A stretch of DNA of 64,000 nt from assembly GCA_020912385.1 (NCBI GenBank), contig CP087217.1, forward strand, positions 930,001-994,000. Reading direction: 5' to 3'. The position numbers and the translations under genes are program-made. Under the pieces are notes generated by a model. That model ran no database searches, was not told where the DNA came from, and worked only from the letters and a program-made list of their open reading frames with translations. This document shows, piece by piece, positions 42,993 to 54,031 of this stretch; positions within the stretch are counted from its first letter, which is position 1; each line of letters starts with the position of its first letter. This DNA comes from Neofusicoccum parvum (lineage: Eukaryota > Ascomycota > Dothideomycetes > Botryosphaeriales > Botryosphaeriaceae).

Positions 42993-44273
42993 TTACTCCT
43001 TCTTCAGCTCCGGCCCCCAGAATTCGTCCGCCTGCTTCTGGCTCTGCTCCCTCTCCAGCTTCCGCCTCTTCGCGATGCCCTCTTCGAGCGTCCCGTCAAC
43101 CGCGCCGCCCCGCTTCTGCGCCGCATGCAGGCCGATGAGATCGGCCTTCTCGGGGTCGCTGCACATGTCACGCTTGCGGGCGATGCGCTTGCAGTCCTCC
43201 GCCAGCTCCGGGCCCTCAAGCTCCCTGCGCTGATCCTCCAGGACCTTCGCGCACGCGCGCAGCGTCGCGACGAGCTTGTTCCGCAGCTGCGCGGCGGGCC
43301 CGTTGTCCTGGGGCGCCGAGTTCGGGAACTTGGTGTCGACGTAGAAGAGCGCCAGCGGCTCGTCGGCGAGCAGCAAGGCAGCCAGCCAGATCTGGGCCGG
43401 GGTGTAGAAGAAGTAGGCGTCGGAGATGGGCGCCACGCTCTTGAGCGTGTTGCGCGCCGTGTTGTAGGCCATGCCGATGCGGTTCGTCATGGTGCGCTCG
43501 TCGTTGCTGGTCGGCGGCCCGTTGGGCTTGTCCGGCAGCTTCAGCATCTCGGCCTGCGCTTCTTGCGGCGTCCGGCCTGAGCCAGGGAGCAGCACGTTCT
43601 CGCCCTTGGCTAGGGCGATGAGCTCCATGTGGCCGCCATTGAGACCGCGGTACGGGTGTCTTATGTCGAAGGTGAAGCGGAGGGCTTGGGCGACGAGGTA
43701 CTCGGGGGCGAGGATGTCATCGGCGGTCATGCCCTTGCCCATCAGCGGGGCGAGTTCGCCGGCAGGGGTCCAGTGGATCTCGGTCTTGGTCGCGAGGAAG
43801 AGGCAGGTGGGCATGATCTTCTTCGGGTCGTAGACCATGATGGAGTTGAAGAGGTAGAAGCGCTTCACATACTGGACTGCGGTGGCCTTGGCGCAGCTTG
43901 GGGTCAGCGGCGGGGACAGATCTGGGGGTCGGGGTGGAGGGCTTACGACAACGTTGGTGGGGAAGTTGAACTTGGTGTTCTTTTTGGCAAAATCAGCGAA
44001 GTCGACGCAGGTCTTGCAGATGCGGGTGACCAGCTTCAGCTCCTCGTCCGGGGAGAGTGGGTCTATGTCGAGGCCGTCGGCGCCATTACTGGCGCCGTTC
44101 TGGGCGGCATCGTCGGCCGACTTGGCCTGTCTGAAGCGCTTGATGTTGGCCTTGACGCGTTCGGCGGCGTTGGCGTTGGTCGACTCGCGCAGAGAGCGCA
44201 GGCGCTCGGGCGTGAAGGACCACAGGCGGTACTGGGTGGACGAGCGGTAGACCTCGTCCTCGGTGAGGTGCAT
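42993..44273 (-). CDS. ccl1: Cyclin Ccl1 (cyclin H homologue of TFIIH kinase module)
   Basis: Exons 43947-44273 and 42993-43886 join in frame to 406 residues. The N-terminus TEDEVYRSSTQYRLWSFTPE is the conserved cyclin H/Ccl1 start. The cyclin box spans about residues 80-190, with RICKTCVDFA, YVKRFYLFNSIM, IMPTCLFLATKTE and the second fold near APISDAYFFYTPAQIWLAAL. The C-terminus is basic and helical (IAKRRKLEREQ). Ccl1 pairs with the kinase Kin28/CDK7 in TFIIK, which phosphorylates the RNA polymerase II C-terminal domain, and supports nucleotide excision repair. An insertion of roughly 35 residues between cyclin folds (ENVLLPGSGRTPQEAQAEML) is a fungal feature. The 60-nt intron (43887-43946) is stop-free and in frame. 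The start at 44273 was chosen by homology. Confidence 0.92.
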   Translation of the reverse strand: MHLTEDEVYRSSTQYRLWSFTPERLRSLRESTNANAAERVKANIKRFRQAKSADDAAQNGASNGADGLDIDPLSPDEELKLVTRICKTCVDFADFAKKNTKFNFPTNVVVSPPPRPPDLSPPLTPSCAKATAVQYVKRFYLFNSIMVYDPKKIMPTCLFLATKTEIHWTPAGELAPLMGKGMTADDILAPEYLVAQALRFTFDIRHPYRGLNGGHMELIALAKGENVLLPGSGRTPQEAQAEMLKLPDKPNGPPTSNDERTMTNRIGMAYNTARNTLKSVAPISDAYFFYTPAQIWLAALLLADEPLALFYVDTKFPNSAPQDNGPAAQLRNKLVATLRACAKVLEDQRRELEGPELAEDCKRIARKRDMCSDPEKADLIGLHAAQKRGGAVDGTLEEGIAKRRKLEREQSQKQADEFWGPELKKE

Positions 44274-45088
44274 GGCGGCGGAGGTGCGGGCGGCGGGCGG
44301 CGGCGGCGGAGGTGACGGCGCAGGGTGCAGGCAGGCGTTGAGGCGGCGCGTCCAGTCGCACTCGGGTGCAGCTGCCCCGGCCTGGGCCTGGCCGCCCGAG
44401 CGCGCTGCCCACGGCGCCCAAGCCCAAGCCCGCCCAAGACCCACCGCGCCTCCACAAGCTTGGCGTGTCTTGTCGCGTGCACGCTCGCCGTTCCCCGGAA
44501 ATGCTTGTCCCACCCTAAGCATTCCCCAGCTCTTCAGCTGCGCACTTCGCGGAGGCTTGTCGCCCACGCCCGCAACCCGCGCGCGCACACCCGACCACAT
44601 TTCATGCCATGCACGGCCCGACCAAGGCCCGCCGGCCATGCATGCTGCGCGGGCTGCCTGGGGCGACCGGTCGGGTGCCGCAGCCGCACCCAGATCCCGC
44701 TTTGCCGCACGCCACCCCCGGATCTGACTGGCTGCTACCCCAGACCCGGACGTCGGTCTCCATCTGGCCTGATTGTCCCAACACACCCCGGCGCCTGTTT
44801 TGGCTGCGGCCCTGAGGCGAACGATGACATGCGGGGAATTGCTAGTTGCCGATAGGATTGTCAATGCTGTGCCTTCTTCGTGACACCACGGCACGCCTAC
44901 TTATTTCTGCGGCTGCTCCCTCGCCTCGCTGCTGTGTTCGTGGTTCAGACCGCTCTTCTCTCTCCGCTGTGCCGTCCCCGCCGCCGCTTCCCCCGTCGCG
45001 TGCCGCCTCGCTCGCTGAGCCCGTCCTGGCCTCCTCATTCCCGCACCTCAACGTCCACCTCTAAACGCCCTGTCCGCACAGCTGCATC
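44274..45088. promoter_or_regulatory. Divergent promoter region of ccl1 and the permease gene
   Basis: The two start codons face away from each other across 815 bases. The half near the permease ends in a C/T-rich leader. Long open frames here are composition artefacts of G+C-rich DNA. Confidence 0.4.
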
Positions 45089-46801
45089 ATGTCGGAATCT
45101 CCTCCAATCGCCGACACGGTGGAGAAGAAGAACGAGGTGCACCTGGAGAAGTTCAATTCCACCTGGGAGGATCAAGTGGCCATCGACCCTGAGCTGGAGA
45201 AGCGCGTCACGCGCAAGTTCGACAAACACATTGTCCCATGGCTTTTTGGCCTCTGGCTTCTCGCCTTCATTGACCGCAGCAATATTGGCAATGCGAGAAT
45301 CGATGGCCTGGAGGAGGATCTCGAACTGAACGCCGACAAGTTCAATATCGCTCTCGCCATCTTCTACGTCCCCTACATCCTCTACGACGTTCCCAGCAAT
45401 CTCGTCCTCAAACGCCTCAAAGCCGGCTACTATCTGCCTGGGCTCGTGACCATATGGGGCTTGATCAGCACTCTCATGGGCCTCGTCAAGTCATATGGGG
45501 GGCTTCTCGCTGCCAGATTCTTCCTTGGTCTCGCAGAGGGCGGTCTCCTCGGAGGCATGATCATTTACCTTGCCATGTTCTACCGCCGCCATCAGCTCCT
45601 GTATCGGGTTGGAATGTTCTACTGCGCCGCGCCCCTGAGCGGCGCTTTTGGTGGTCTGCTTGCCACCGGTTTGGCTAGGATCAAGACTGACGGATACAAT
45701 GGCTGGCCTTTCATTTTCTTTGTGGAAGGTAGGAATTGTCGAGCCTAATTCTTAACCCCTCACTGATGTGTGCGATAACAGGTGCGATAACCGTGCTCTT
45801 CGGTATCACAACAATGTTCTTCCTTCCACACACTCCCGCTGAATCGAAGTTCTTGACCGAGGAAGAACGCAACGCAGCTGTCGTGCGCATGCGTATGGAT
45901 GCTCACGGCGCTACAACAACCGGTGATGTTGAAGGGGAGACGTTCAACTGGTTTTGGGTGAAGCGCGCCATCCTGAACTGGCAAACGCTCTTGCTCTCTC
46001 TCAACTTCTTTGCCATCATTACGCCAATCTACTCCTTCTCTCTGTTTCTCCCGACCATCATCAAGACCCTCGGTTACACTTCCGTCAAAGCCCAGCTCCT
46101 AACAGTACCGCCGAACATCGCTGGCTTCTGCAGCGTGCTCATTGTCGGCTTCTTCTCCGACAAACTCAGAGTTCGTGGGCCTTTGATGATCGGCCTCGCA
46201 ACTCTCGCCATCATCGGCTACATCATGCAAATCGCCAGCGCTCGCCCGCTGACACGATACGGTGGCACATTCTTTGTCGCTGTGGGCGTCTTTCCGTGCT
46301 CACCGCTGGTCATGGGCTGGCTGGCGAACAACCTGGCTCCCCACTACGTCCGAGCGACAGGCACCGGATTCCAAATCATGATTGCGAACATGGCCGCATT
46401 CATCGCAACATTCACTTATCTGCAGAAAGATGCGTAAGTACAGCTCAGTCTTGGCCAATCTGACGTGCATCATTATCAATGACGAAGCACTTCCATCAAC
46501 TTTCCTCGGCGCCAAAATTGGCGCCGAGCGGGGTGGCTTTGCTTGGAACTCGGGCTTAGCTCCACAGAAGGATGAAGATCCCTGCTGACATTTTTCGTGC
46601 TCCGTTAGGCCTCGCTACACTACCGGCCATGCGATCAACATCGGCGTCCTCTGCCTTTCACTCCTTCTCAGCACCACGAACATCCTTTACTGCTTGTGGG
46701 AGAACCGGAAGCGCGCCACCGGGAAGAGAGATCACAGGTTGCAGGAGGGCGATGAGGGCATGCTTGGCTACAGGCATCCGGAGTTCAAGTACACGATTTG
46801 A
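45089..46801 (+). CDS. MFS permease of the anion:cation symporter (Dal5/Tna1) family
   Basis: Exons 45089-45728, 45782-46433 and 46609-46801 join in frame to 494 residues. After a roughly 50-residue cytosolic N-terminus comes the family signature KFDKHIVPWLFGLWLLAFID, then RSNIGNARIDGLEEDLEL. Further on are AARFFLGLAEGGLLGGMIIY and the central loop beginning LPHTPAESKFLTEEER. Twelve membrane segments are expected. In fungi this family takes up allantoate, nicotinate, pantothenate, biotin or similar organic anions by proton symport at the plasma membrane; the substrate cannot be read here. The third intron (46434-46608) is 175 nt, longer than usual, and the last exon supplies the twelfth segment and a cytosolic tail ending HPEFKYTI. 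Confidence 0.9.
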
Positions 46802-49190
46802 TTCGCCGCGTTTGTTGGTTGAGGCGGTCTTGGTGCTACCCGAACTGCTTGATTATTGGTAGGGTGTTAATCGTCGGACGCGATGTTTATTGGGGGCTTC
46901 TAGCTAGATATCTCTGAGACTCTTGGTGAAGAGGAGAAAAGTCTGGGACTTTGTACTGTTCGCGTCCAACTCATGTCGAACGTGATTTTGGATGTATCGA
47001 ATTATTTAGACGTCTTGAGGACTGTGCTCCCGCCAACGTCCCTGATCTACCTCTCTTACTTTGTACCGCATACCTATCTCTTCCCGTAGAATATTCCTTC
47101 CCCCACAGACGCAGATACAGTTCACTTCTTTTTCCATACGACATACTTCTCCAAGCCGCTAAATCCTTACCCTCACTTCCGCCCACCACCATCACGCCCT
47201 CCATCTGACGCCCGATTCACGTACTCTCCTTTCCACAAGGAGCCCGGGAAGTGGCACAAGAAGCAATGATGTCGCACTAACCGCCTCGTTGCGTAGAACA
47301 AAGAGCTCGTCGCATCGTATTCGGTTATAATTGGCGCTATATGTGCCTGGCGGCGGACGTGTGCTACCTCACGCGGGACGGCATCTACATTACCAAGGGC
47401 GTGAGACAGTGCTACGTGTACTAATTATTCCATTGGAGTGGAGATACCACTGATTGGTAGGTGTTCCGAGGCCTTGGTCATGGAAGGCGTGCCGGTGATG
47501 GTGGCGGTTGCGCTGCTGTGGTATCCGTAATTAGTTCAAAGCACACTGGAAGGTTGGCGGGTGCACATAGAAGAACGTGACTTTAGCCCAGTAACAGAAG
47601 TAAACACCGGTAGGCATCAGTAAAGGCGTGATAAAGAATTGCGGACCCGCGCTTGAAATAAAGCCCCCTTTCTCCTTTTCAGCAAGCTCTTTGTGCCCTC
47701 GCCGAGGCGAAGGCTTTCCGATCTCTTCATCCTTTCGTAGAATGCAACAAAAGCGTGAAAATCAAAGCCCACTCCCGGTTTCGGTTGTGCTTCTCCTCTT
47801 CTTCCATGATTATCAATAACTCGGAAGGATCTAGCTCGGAACTCTCCCGATGACGGCGATGAGACTGAGTTACAGGCACCACAGAAGGATCCCCCGTCCA
47901 GCGATCTACGTCAGCTCTTGCAAGCTCGGAAAAAAAGATACAGGAAAAAGTGCTCAAGTACAATACGAAGAATAAATAGTCGTTACATATGACGACGTCC
48001 TGTCAATTTTCATTAACGGGCCATCGTTAGATGGAGAGAAAGCCATACAGTAGAGCAGAAGACGAAAGTTGTTTTTATGCTTTCCAGATCAGGATGATTC
48101 TCAGTTGCCTTAATCGTCAAACTCAGGTTGATTGGCGTTTACCTAATCACTGATGCTTGATCAATTTTCAGAAAGCTAGTCTCCTCGCAGACCTATCCAT
48201 CAATTCCTCAGGTTCCTAGCGTATGACTAATGCTTGTGGGAATATCTTCAATGGAAGGAAACGACGATGATACACACCAATGGAGAAGTAGACAGTTCTT
48301 GAATTAGAAAGCGAATAGAGCCGAGCTATCTTTACACCTCATGCTTTACCCCAGAAAGCAATCTGAATTCATCTGCAACGTGTTTATCAACATGTGGCTG
48401 ACGCCCAGCGAGTAGATAATACGGCTGGTATCCTGGCTGTATGTAGATAGATGGTATCATGAAAAGCAAAAATGTTCGAGAGGTTCTCTTGCGCCCCGTC
48501 CACACCGCCCGAAGACGGAGAGATGGAGATTCTCTGAACGAGACGCCTTCTATTCCCGAGTCTCAACATCCCCCTTGAAAAGGAACGAAGAGATGAATTA
48601 TTCTACCAACGCTCCGTTAGGGACCTCAAGCTTTGCGAGCGAGGTAGGCCCCTGCAGAACCCGAAGTCCTGCATCGCTGGGTGTATGTGTTGATGATAGG
48701 TTCAGAGAAAAAGAGCAAAATGGAGACAAAAGAGAAAGGTGACTGCCAGGGAATCTCATCATCTCGAAGTAGTTCCAAACCGACGCGAGTCCGTTTGCTT
48801 CTGATGTCAAAATACTGGACGTTCGCAATCGGCCTTCGTTCTGTATCTATTTCACACATTAGTAGTTCCCGAGAAATCCACGAGGAGGATCAAGGTCGGC
48901 GCAAGTCTGAGAATGTAGCCATCCAGAATGCCTAAGAAAACGGGTTGGATTGGAAATTGTTTCGATTCGAGTATGCGCAAAGGAGTCAAACCCCCCGAAT
49001 CCGAGCCAATTCCCCAGCTCGTTGTTCATAATCCAGCCATTTGCTCTTTGTATTTTGCACATGCGCCGATGATGGAAAAACTCCTTTCTCATCCCAACCC
49101 AAGAGAGAAAAAAATGCTCCTCCTCGGACACTTATTTCCCCTTTATCCCCTGACCATTTTCAAACCCTTTTCCCTGGCGAGATGAAGAAT
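46802..49190. other. Gene-poor, AT-rich interval with an orphan exon
   Basis: About 2.4 kb between the permease and eL28 genes. Apart from a coding-like exon at 47297-47424, I see no gene. The segment 47.9-48.6 kb is distinctly AT-rich. No transposon motif recognised. Confidence 0.45.
47297..47424 (+). pseudogene. Orphan coding exon, possibly the relic of a small cysteine-containing gene
   Basis: A textbook 3' splice signature (branch CTAAC at 47277-47281, acceptor GTAG ending at 47296) precedes a 128-base frame ending in a stop at 47422-47424. Its end reads MCLAADVCYLTRDGIYITKG then VRQCYVY, with codons ending mostly in G or C inside an AT-rich neighbourhood. No upstream exon with an ATG could be joined. 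It may be a gene relic or the last exon of a gene I failed to assemble. Confidence 0.3.
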
Positions 49191-49903
49191 TTACTCGGAC
49201 TTGGCGGCGGCGGCGAGGGCCTTCTTGCCCCTGGGCTTGGAGGCCTTCTGGACCTTGACGGGCTTCTGGGACTTCTTGATGGCGCTGGCACGGGCGACGG
49301 CCTCCTTCTGGAGGTCAGCGCGGTAGTGGCGCTTGACGGTCGAGTTGATGATGTTCTTGTAGACCCTAGCGCACACTGTCAACGGAACATTCCCTCTTAC
49401 ATTGCCTAGCAATGATCACAATCTCGCCAAACGCGCGTACGAGTCGCTTCGGGTATCCTGGATGGCGGGGTACGTACTTGCGGGACGAGGTAGAGGGGCC
49501 GAAGGTGGTCTTCTGGAGGGAGGCGGCGGGCTTGTTGTACTTGTTGGCCTTCTTGATGGTGAAGTCGACGCCACCGTTCGCAGAGGGCTGGATGCCGTAG
49601 GCCTTCAATCGCACGGAAAGTCCGCGTTAGCTGGCTGTTTTCCCGTAGGCGTCGCTCATTGCCCGGAATTGGAAATACCTTGTCGTTGACGAAGCCCTCG
49701 TACTACACACAATTCAAATCAGCCAGACTGCACGGGAAGATGTGGCGCGGGACGAGCAAGCGGACCTTCCTGGCGTGCTTGTTGGTCAGGTTCAGCGGGT
49801 CGCGCGAGAACTGGACACCACCGGCCTCCCTGCGCTTGAGGAGGAAAGCGCTGGTGTTGCGGGTAACCTCCCAGATGAGGTCGGCAGAAACGTTCTGAAC
49901 CAT
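49191..49903 (-). CDS. rpl28: 60S ribosomal protein eL28
   Basis: Exons 49766-49903, 49679-49702, 49478-49602 and 49191-49365 join in frame to 153 residues. The N-terminus, SADLIWEVTRNTSAFLLKRR then GGVQFSRDPLNLTNKHARKY, is the eL28 signature (Ribosomal L28e/Mak16 fold). The 24-nt second exon encodes just YEGFVNDK. The rest is basic, with RKVYKNIINSTVKRHYRADL and a Lys/Ala tail typical of the family. The eL28 protein is absent from baker's yeast but present in most fungi. The gene is divergent from the DUF2015 gene, 609 bases apart. Confidence 0.95.
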
Positions 49904-50512
49904 TGTGGCGGATGGGGGGGTTGTTGGGGATGTTCGGTGTGTCGGGGCGGCCGTCTCTCACTTGCTGCTGTCCTGCACTGGTGTGGTGTGGTGGTGGGCG
50001 CTTCCAAAATCCCGTCGCCAAACCACCCCCATGCGGCCTAGCGCGCCGCGCCCTGCGCCGCGTGGATGAACAGAAACGCCGAACTTCCGATGCGCGGCCG
50101 GCCGGGGAGGCGCAGCTGAGCGCTGACGACAGGTGATCGCCGGGGAGAGTCGCCGGCTGGCCCCTGCAGCCTGAGCACCCGCGGCGCATTGCCTCTCAAC
50201 CACCTGCTTCGTAAATGAGACAGACCTCCACGCTCAGCTTCATGCTCCGCAGGGCCATGCTGGGATAGCTCGCCTTCCGCTTGCGTCGCCCCGCCAAACA
50301 CCAACACGACCTCCGCCGCGTACGCGCGCTGCCGCTCTCTCCATTCCGTCTCGTTCCGTTCGTCTTTCACATTTCGTCACCCGGTCTCCGCACCCAGCCG
50401 CGCAATCCGAGTACCGCCAGGTATCCTGCGTACCTGCTTCCAACACCACCTTCATCTTTCCACCACACGATACCGCCACCCATCGGGCCCTCGCAGCCCA
50501 CCCGCCGCCATC
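49904..50512. promoter_or_regulatory. Divergent promoter region of eL28 and the DUF2015 gene
   Basis: The 609-base interval separates two divergent start codons. The part next to the DUF2015 gene is C-rich with little purine. I could not assign a specific ribosomal-protein promoter motif. Confidence 0.4.
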
Positions 50513-50987
50513 ATGTTCGTCGACAACTACCTCGTCTACTCCATCGTCTTCTCCATCCTCATCATCGCAACCGGTACGTCCACTCCCCAAGCCAAGCCAA
50601 GCCACCCCCCATTCCAACCCCCGAACCCACCGCTAACACTTCGCTCCCGCAGCCCTCTACTTCACACGCGCCCGCTGGACCTCGCATCTCCCGCACCTTC
50701 CCTTCAGCCGGTGGTTCTACACGCGCCTCGGCGGCTCGAACACGTTCGCCGACGACATGGAGGCCGGCTTCAGCAGCGCGCACTTCGACCTGGCCGGCAA
50801 CGTCGCGGGCGGCGACTCGCGCGCGGGCCTGGACGACCGGGCCAAGGCCGAGGTGCGCCGCATCATGCAGCAGCGCCGGTGCACCTTCGACGAGGCCCGT
50901 CGCGTCTACATGCAGGAGCGCTTCGCCAAGAACGGCATCGGCCCAGATGGCCGGCCGAGGGATCCCAAGTTCGTGTCGTTCTCGTGA
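50513..50987 (+). CDS. DUF2015 fungal membrane protein
   Basis: Two exons (50513-50573, 50653-50987) join in frame to 131 residues. A transmembrane segment fills the N-terminus (YLVYSIVFSILIIATALYF), followed by the DUF2015 core: FSRWFYTRLGGSNTFADDME, GFSSAHFDLAGN, then GDSRAGLDDRAKAEVRRIMQ, FDEARRVYMQERFAKN and GRPRDPKFVSFS. The family is confined to fungi and has no assigned function. Length and motif order match it. The first exon ends one base into the alanine codon; joining restores the membrane segment. Confidence 0.9.
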
Positions 50988-51705
50988 GTGGGGATGCGGT
51001 GAACGAGAGAGTTCGGGGACTATCTGGAGGGGGAAGGGAAAAGAGAACAATTACAAACATTCGAGGAAATCGTGGTAGGGAAACTGCAAGGTGTTTTGAA
51101 CAGGGGAGTTTGGATGTCCGAGTTGGGAGGAATATTATCGGTGCTTGGATCACTTCCTTATCTTCGAGCGAGCGCGGGCGTTTGGCTGGGAGCGATTTGG
51201 CTTTTCTCTCTTTTTCTTTTGTGCTGCTACGGGAGTTACCTCCACATCTCCTTGCTTATCTCTCATACTCTCCTGACTCCGGATTTGTTTTCCGGTCGTC
51301 CTTATCACTCTCATTGGGAGCTGTGGTTTTCACGTGGATCGCTGTTCAGCATCTGATGCCTCACATCTCAGGCTTTTGGAGTCCTCTAACTCCCCATCAA
51401 ATCACTAGCAATCGTGCGTCACTCAGCAGCAATTCCTCTCTCACCACTAATCTTAGCTGAATCGTTCGGATTGCTGTTCATCTACATTACTGACTGATCC
51501 ACCTGGAATAGCAGCATTGACTACTTACATCCGTGCCCGTAGGCAATGTAAAGACCATATACGCCGTCCTTTTTCCTTGAGAGAGAGCTAGGCCCACCTG
51601 TAACTTTTCATATCCGCTGAATGCTTAAGGGTATTCCACACCACCGATAATGCTCCACTTTGAGCGAACTTGAAAGGGTATTGAGAAGCGCAGAACAGTC
51701 CAAGC
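50988..51705. other. Intergenic region between convergent genes
   Basis: It carries the 3'UTRs of the DUF2015 gene (plus) and the SF3B4 gene (minus). T/C-rich and moderately AT-rich; no gene seen. Confidence 0.45.
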
Positions 51706-52917
51706 TCAGCGCCTGCCATAGCCCTGCTGCTGGAAGCCCGGAGGCATGCCCGGCGGCATACCCGGCGGCGGGGGGCCCTGGCCGGGCGGAGGAGCGAAGC
51801 CAGGTGCGAAGTTCGGCGGTGGCGCGAAGCCGGGCGGCGGCGCGCCAGCTGGAGGGAACTGGCCGGGAGCCGGGGGCGGAGCGGAGAAGCCTGGTGGCGC
51901 GTATCCGGCAGGACCACCGTAGCCGGCCTGCGACGGCGGAGGGCGCGCAGGGAGACCGGCGGGCGGGGGCGGAAGCGGGTTGTTCTGGACCGGAGTGCGG
52001 CTCTGCTGGTGCGGCGGGGGCACGTTCTGGTAGTTGGGCGGCGGAGCGAAGCCAGCGGGAGCCGGAGGCGGCGGGGTCGGGTTGGCGCCGTTGAGCATGG
52101 CGGCCGGTGCGCTGGGGGCGGGGATGGAGGGCTGCTGGAAGAGCTGGGGTGGGAGGGGCTGCGTAGCGGGCTGAACACCATGCTTGCGGGCCTGTTCCGC
52201 GAGAGCACGCTCGGCAGCGTCACCGTGACGCTCACCCTTGCCGTCTTTCTTGTAGGCATACTGAACACTGATCTCCTTGTTCATTAGGTACTGGCCGTTC
52301 ATGTTGAGTATAGCATCGTCGGAGGATTCGAAGGTGGAGAATGAGACGAAGCCGTAGCCCTTGGAAAGGTTGTTCTCGTCGCGGGCGACCTGGAGGGAGT
52401 CAAATTAGACTTGCGCGGTAGAAGATGTGAGCGGGAGCGCATACCTTTGGAGCAGAAACTAGGCTGCCGAATCTCGAGAAGCAGTCGAACAGGACCTTCT
52501 CGTCGACCATGGGGTCCAGGTTGCCAACGAAGAGCTCTGCGCCGACCTCAACGGTCTTCTGCTTGTCGGCGCTGGCCTTGTTGACGCGGATGGGCTTGCC
52601 ATAGAGGCGGATCTGGTTCATGATCTTGGCGGCATAGTCGGCCTCCTCTTCGCTCTGGAACTCGACGAAGCCGTAGCCTTGGTGGGTCTGGGTGACGCGA
52701 TCCTTGGGCAGGTGGACGTTCTGGATGCGACCAGCCTGGAGCATGAGCTCCCAGACTAATCTGTCGGTGACGCGCTCATCGAGGTTGCCGACGTACACGG
52801 TCGCCTCCTTGTCCTGTTCCCTGTAGAGATAGAAATTCCTTAGCCAAACGCAACTTCTCTGGCGGATGCTGCCTGGGATGGAAAGTGGACTTACCAGTGA
52901 CGGCCGGGGGCAGACAT
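51706..52917 (-). CDS. hsh49: Splicing factor 3b subunit 4 (Hsh49/SF3B4)
   Basis: Exons 52895-52917, 52445-52820 and 51706-52389 join in frame to 360 residues. The first exon is 23 nt (MSAPGRH plus a split Trp codon). RRM1 begins [20 protein letters not shown] with RNP1 [11 protein letters not shown]2 begins [20 protein letters not shown] with RNP1 KGYGFVSF, and ends near [20 protein letters not shown], the segment that in SF3B4 follows the second RRM. The C-terminal 150 residues are Pro/Gly-rich (repeated GFAPPP and PPGM), as in animal SF3B4 and unlike the short yeast Hsh49. The protein is part of the U2 snRNP SF3b complex and contacts the branch-site region. It is divergent from tom7. Confidence 0.95.
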
Positions 52918-53242
52918 GGTTGCGGCAGATGGGCGGGGATCTCAATGCAACGCACGGGTGCTGGGGGCAGGAGCAGCTCGTGGGCTGACGGAGGGTGGCA
53001 GCTGCTGGAGCGGGAGAGCAAGCAATGGTGTCGCAGCTTCAGAGCTTCCCTGCGGCGGCGGCGGAGCGGCGACGCGCGCGGGCCCAGGAAACGTTAAACG
53101 TCAGGTTTTAGCCGCGGTTCCGCCGGCGCATCGACTTTTCGACCTCAGCCGTCCATGACGACGCTGCGAGCCACCCTCCACGCACCATCGCCTATTTCCC
53201 AGCATCTTGCCCTTCGATTCCACTCGACCTGCAGCAGCCAAG
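52918..53242. promoter_or_regulatory. Divergent promoter of the SF3B4 and tom7 genes
   Basis: A 325-base interval between the two divergent start codons. No specific site identified. Confidence 0.4.
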
Positions 53243-53620
53243 ATGTTCACTCTGTCCGAGGAGTCCAAGGTATTTCCACGCCATCGGGCTCGATATCCTT
53301 CGCATTCGCTGACGCAACCGTAGGAGCGCATCTCCAAGCTCATTGACGTTTCCCGTGTCGCCATCCACTAGTACGCTTGCCATGCTACCCCTCCCGGCTG
53401 TTTGAAATCTGACAACCATCAAGTGGCTACCTGCCGTTGATTCTCTACTTTGGTAAGCTCTGGACTTGAAGCCATCATCCAGGCCGCATCACTGACGTAC
53501 ATTAGGCTGGTCGCAAAGCACGCCGAAGCCCTCCATCATCAGGTGCGAACCGGATTGATTCTCGTGGCATGCCCGAATCCACTATCTGACCACATCAGGC
53601 TCTTCTCTCCCCTCGCGTAA
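53243..53620 (+). CDS. tom7: Mitochondrial import receptor subunit Tom7
   Basis: Five tiny exons (53243-53269, 53324-53370, 53424-53452, 53506-53542, 53599-53620; 27, 47, 29, 37 and 22 nt) join in frame to 53 residues. The product starts MFTLSEESKERISKLIDVSR, has one membrane span with GYLPLILYFGW, and ends PKPSIIRLFSPLA, the conserved Tom7 layout. Tom7 is a tail-anchored regulator of the TOM complex in the outer mitochondrial membrane. No exon is longer than 47 nt, so the gene cannot be found as an open frame. All four introns are 53-56 nt with good GT and AG ends. The C-terminal SIIRLFSPLA is nearly invariant in the family and confirms the last two junctions. Confidence 0.94.
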
Positions 53621-54031
53621 AAGCATTCACGGGCACTGGCGAATACCCATCTCTTCCTAGCAACACTGTAGAAACACCTTGCGGCATTAGGGACATTCAG
53701 CGAAATCACGGGCGGGAATGTCAAAGCTGCGCGGCAGAAAGCGGCTTCTTCTTCGGACTAGGCTGATCGGATCGAGACCCGAAGCGTTGAAATACCTCGG
53801 GACGACGGCTTGACGGATGTACGACTAGAAATTTTAGACGGATATTTTTTTCTCTTCACTCCCTTTTCATTTCATGCTCCGATCAAAACGCTCAAGATTA
53901 TAGCTTTGATATCTCGTGATCTAGGCTTCCTCCAACTATCAACCAGAACGCCGCTTTCGAAATCCCGACAACCTCCTATGGTATCCCAACGTCCGACCGA
54001 TCCGGGCCTATTCTCGAAGTCCTGCGAAAGC
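53621..54031. other. Intergenic region between convergent tom7 and the STAND-N-domain gene
   Basis: Holds the 3' ends of both genes. A T-rich patch occurs near 53840. No gene recognised. Confidence 0.45.
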
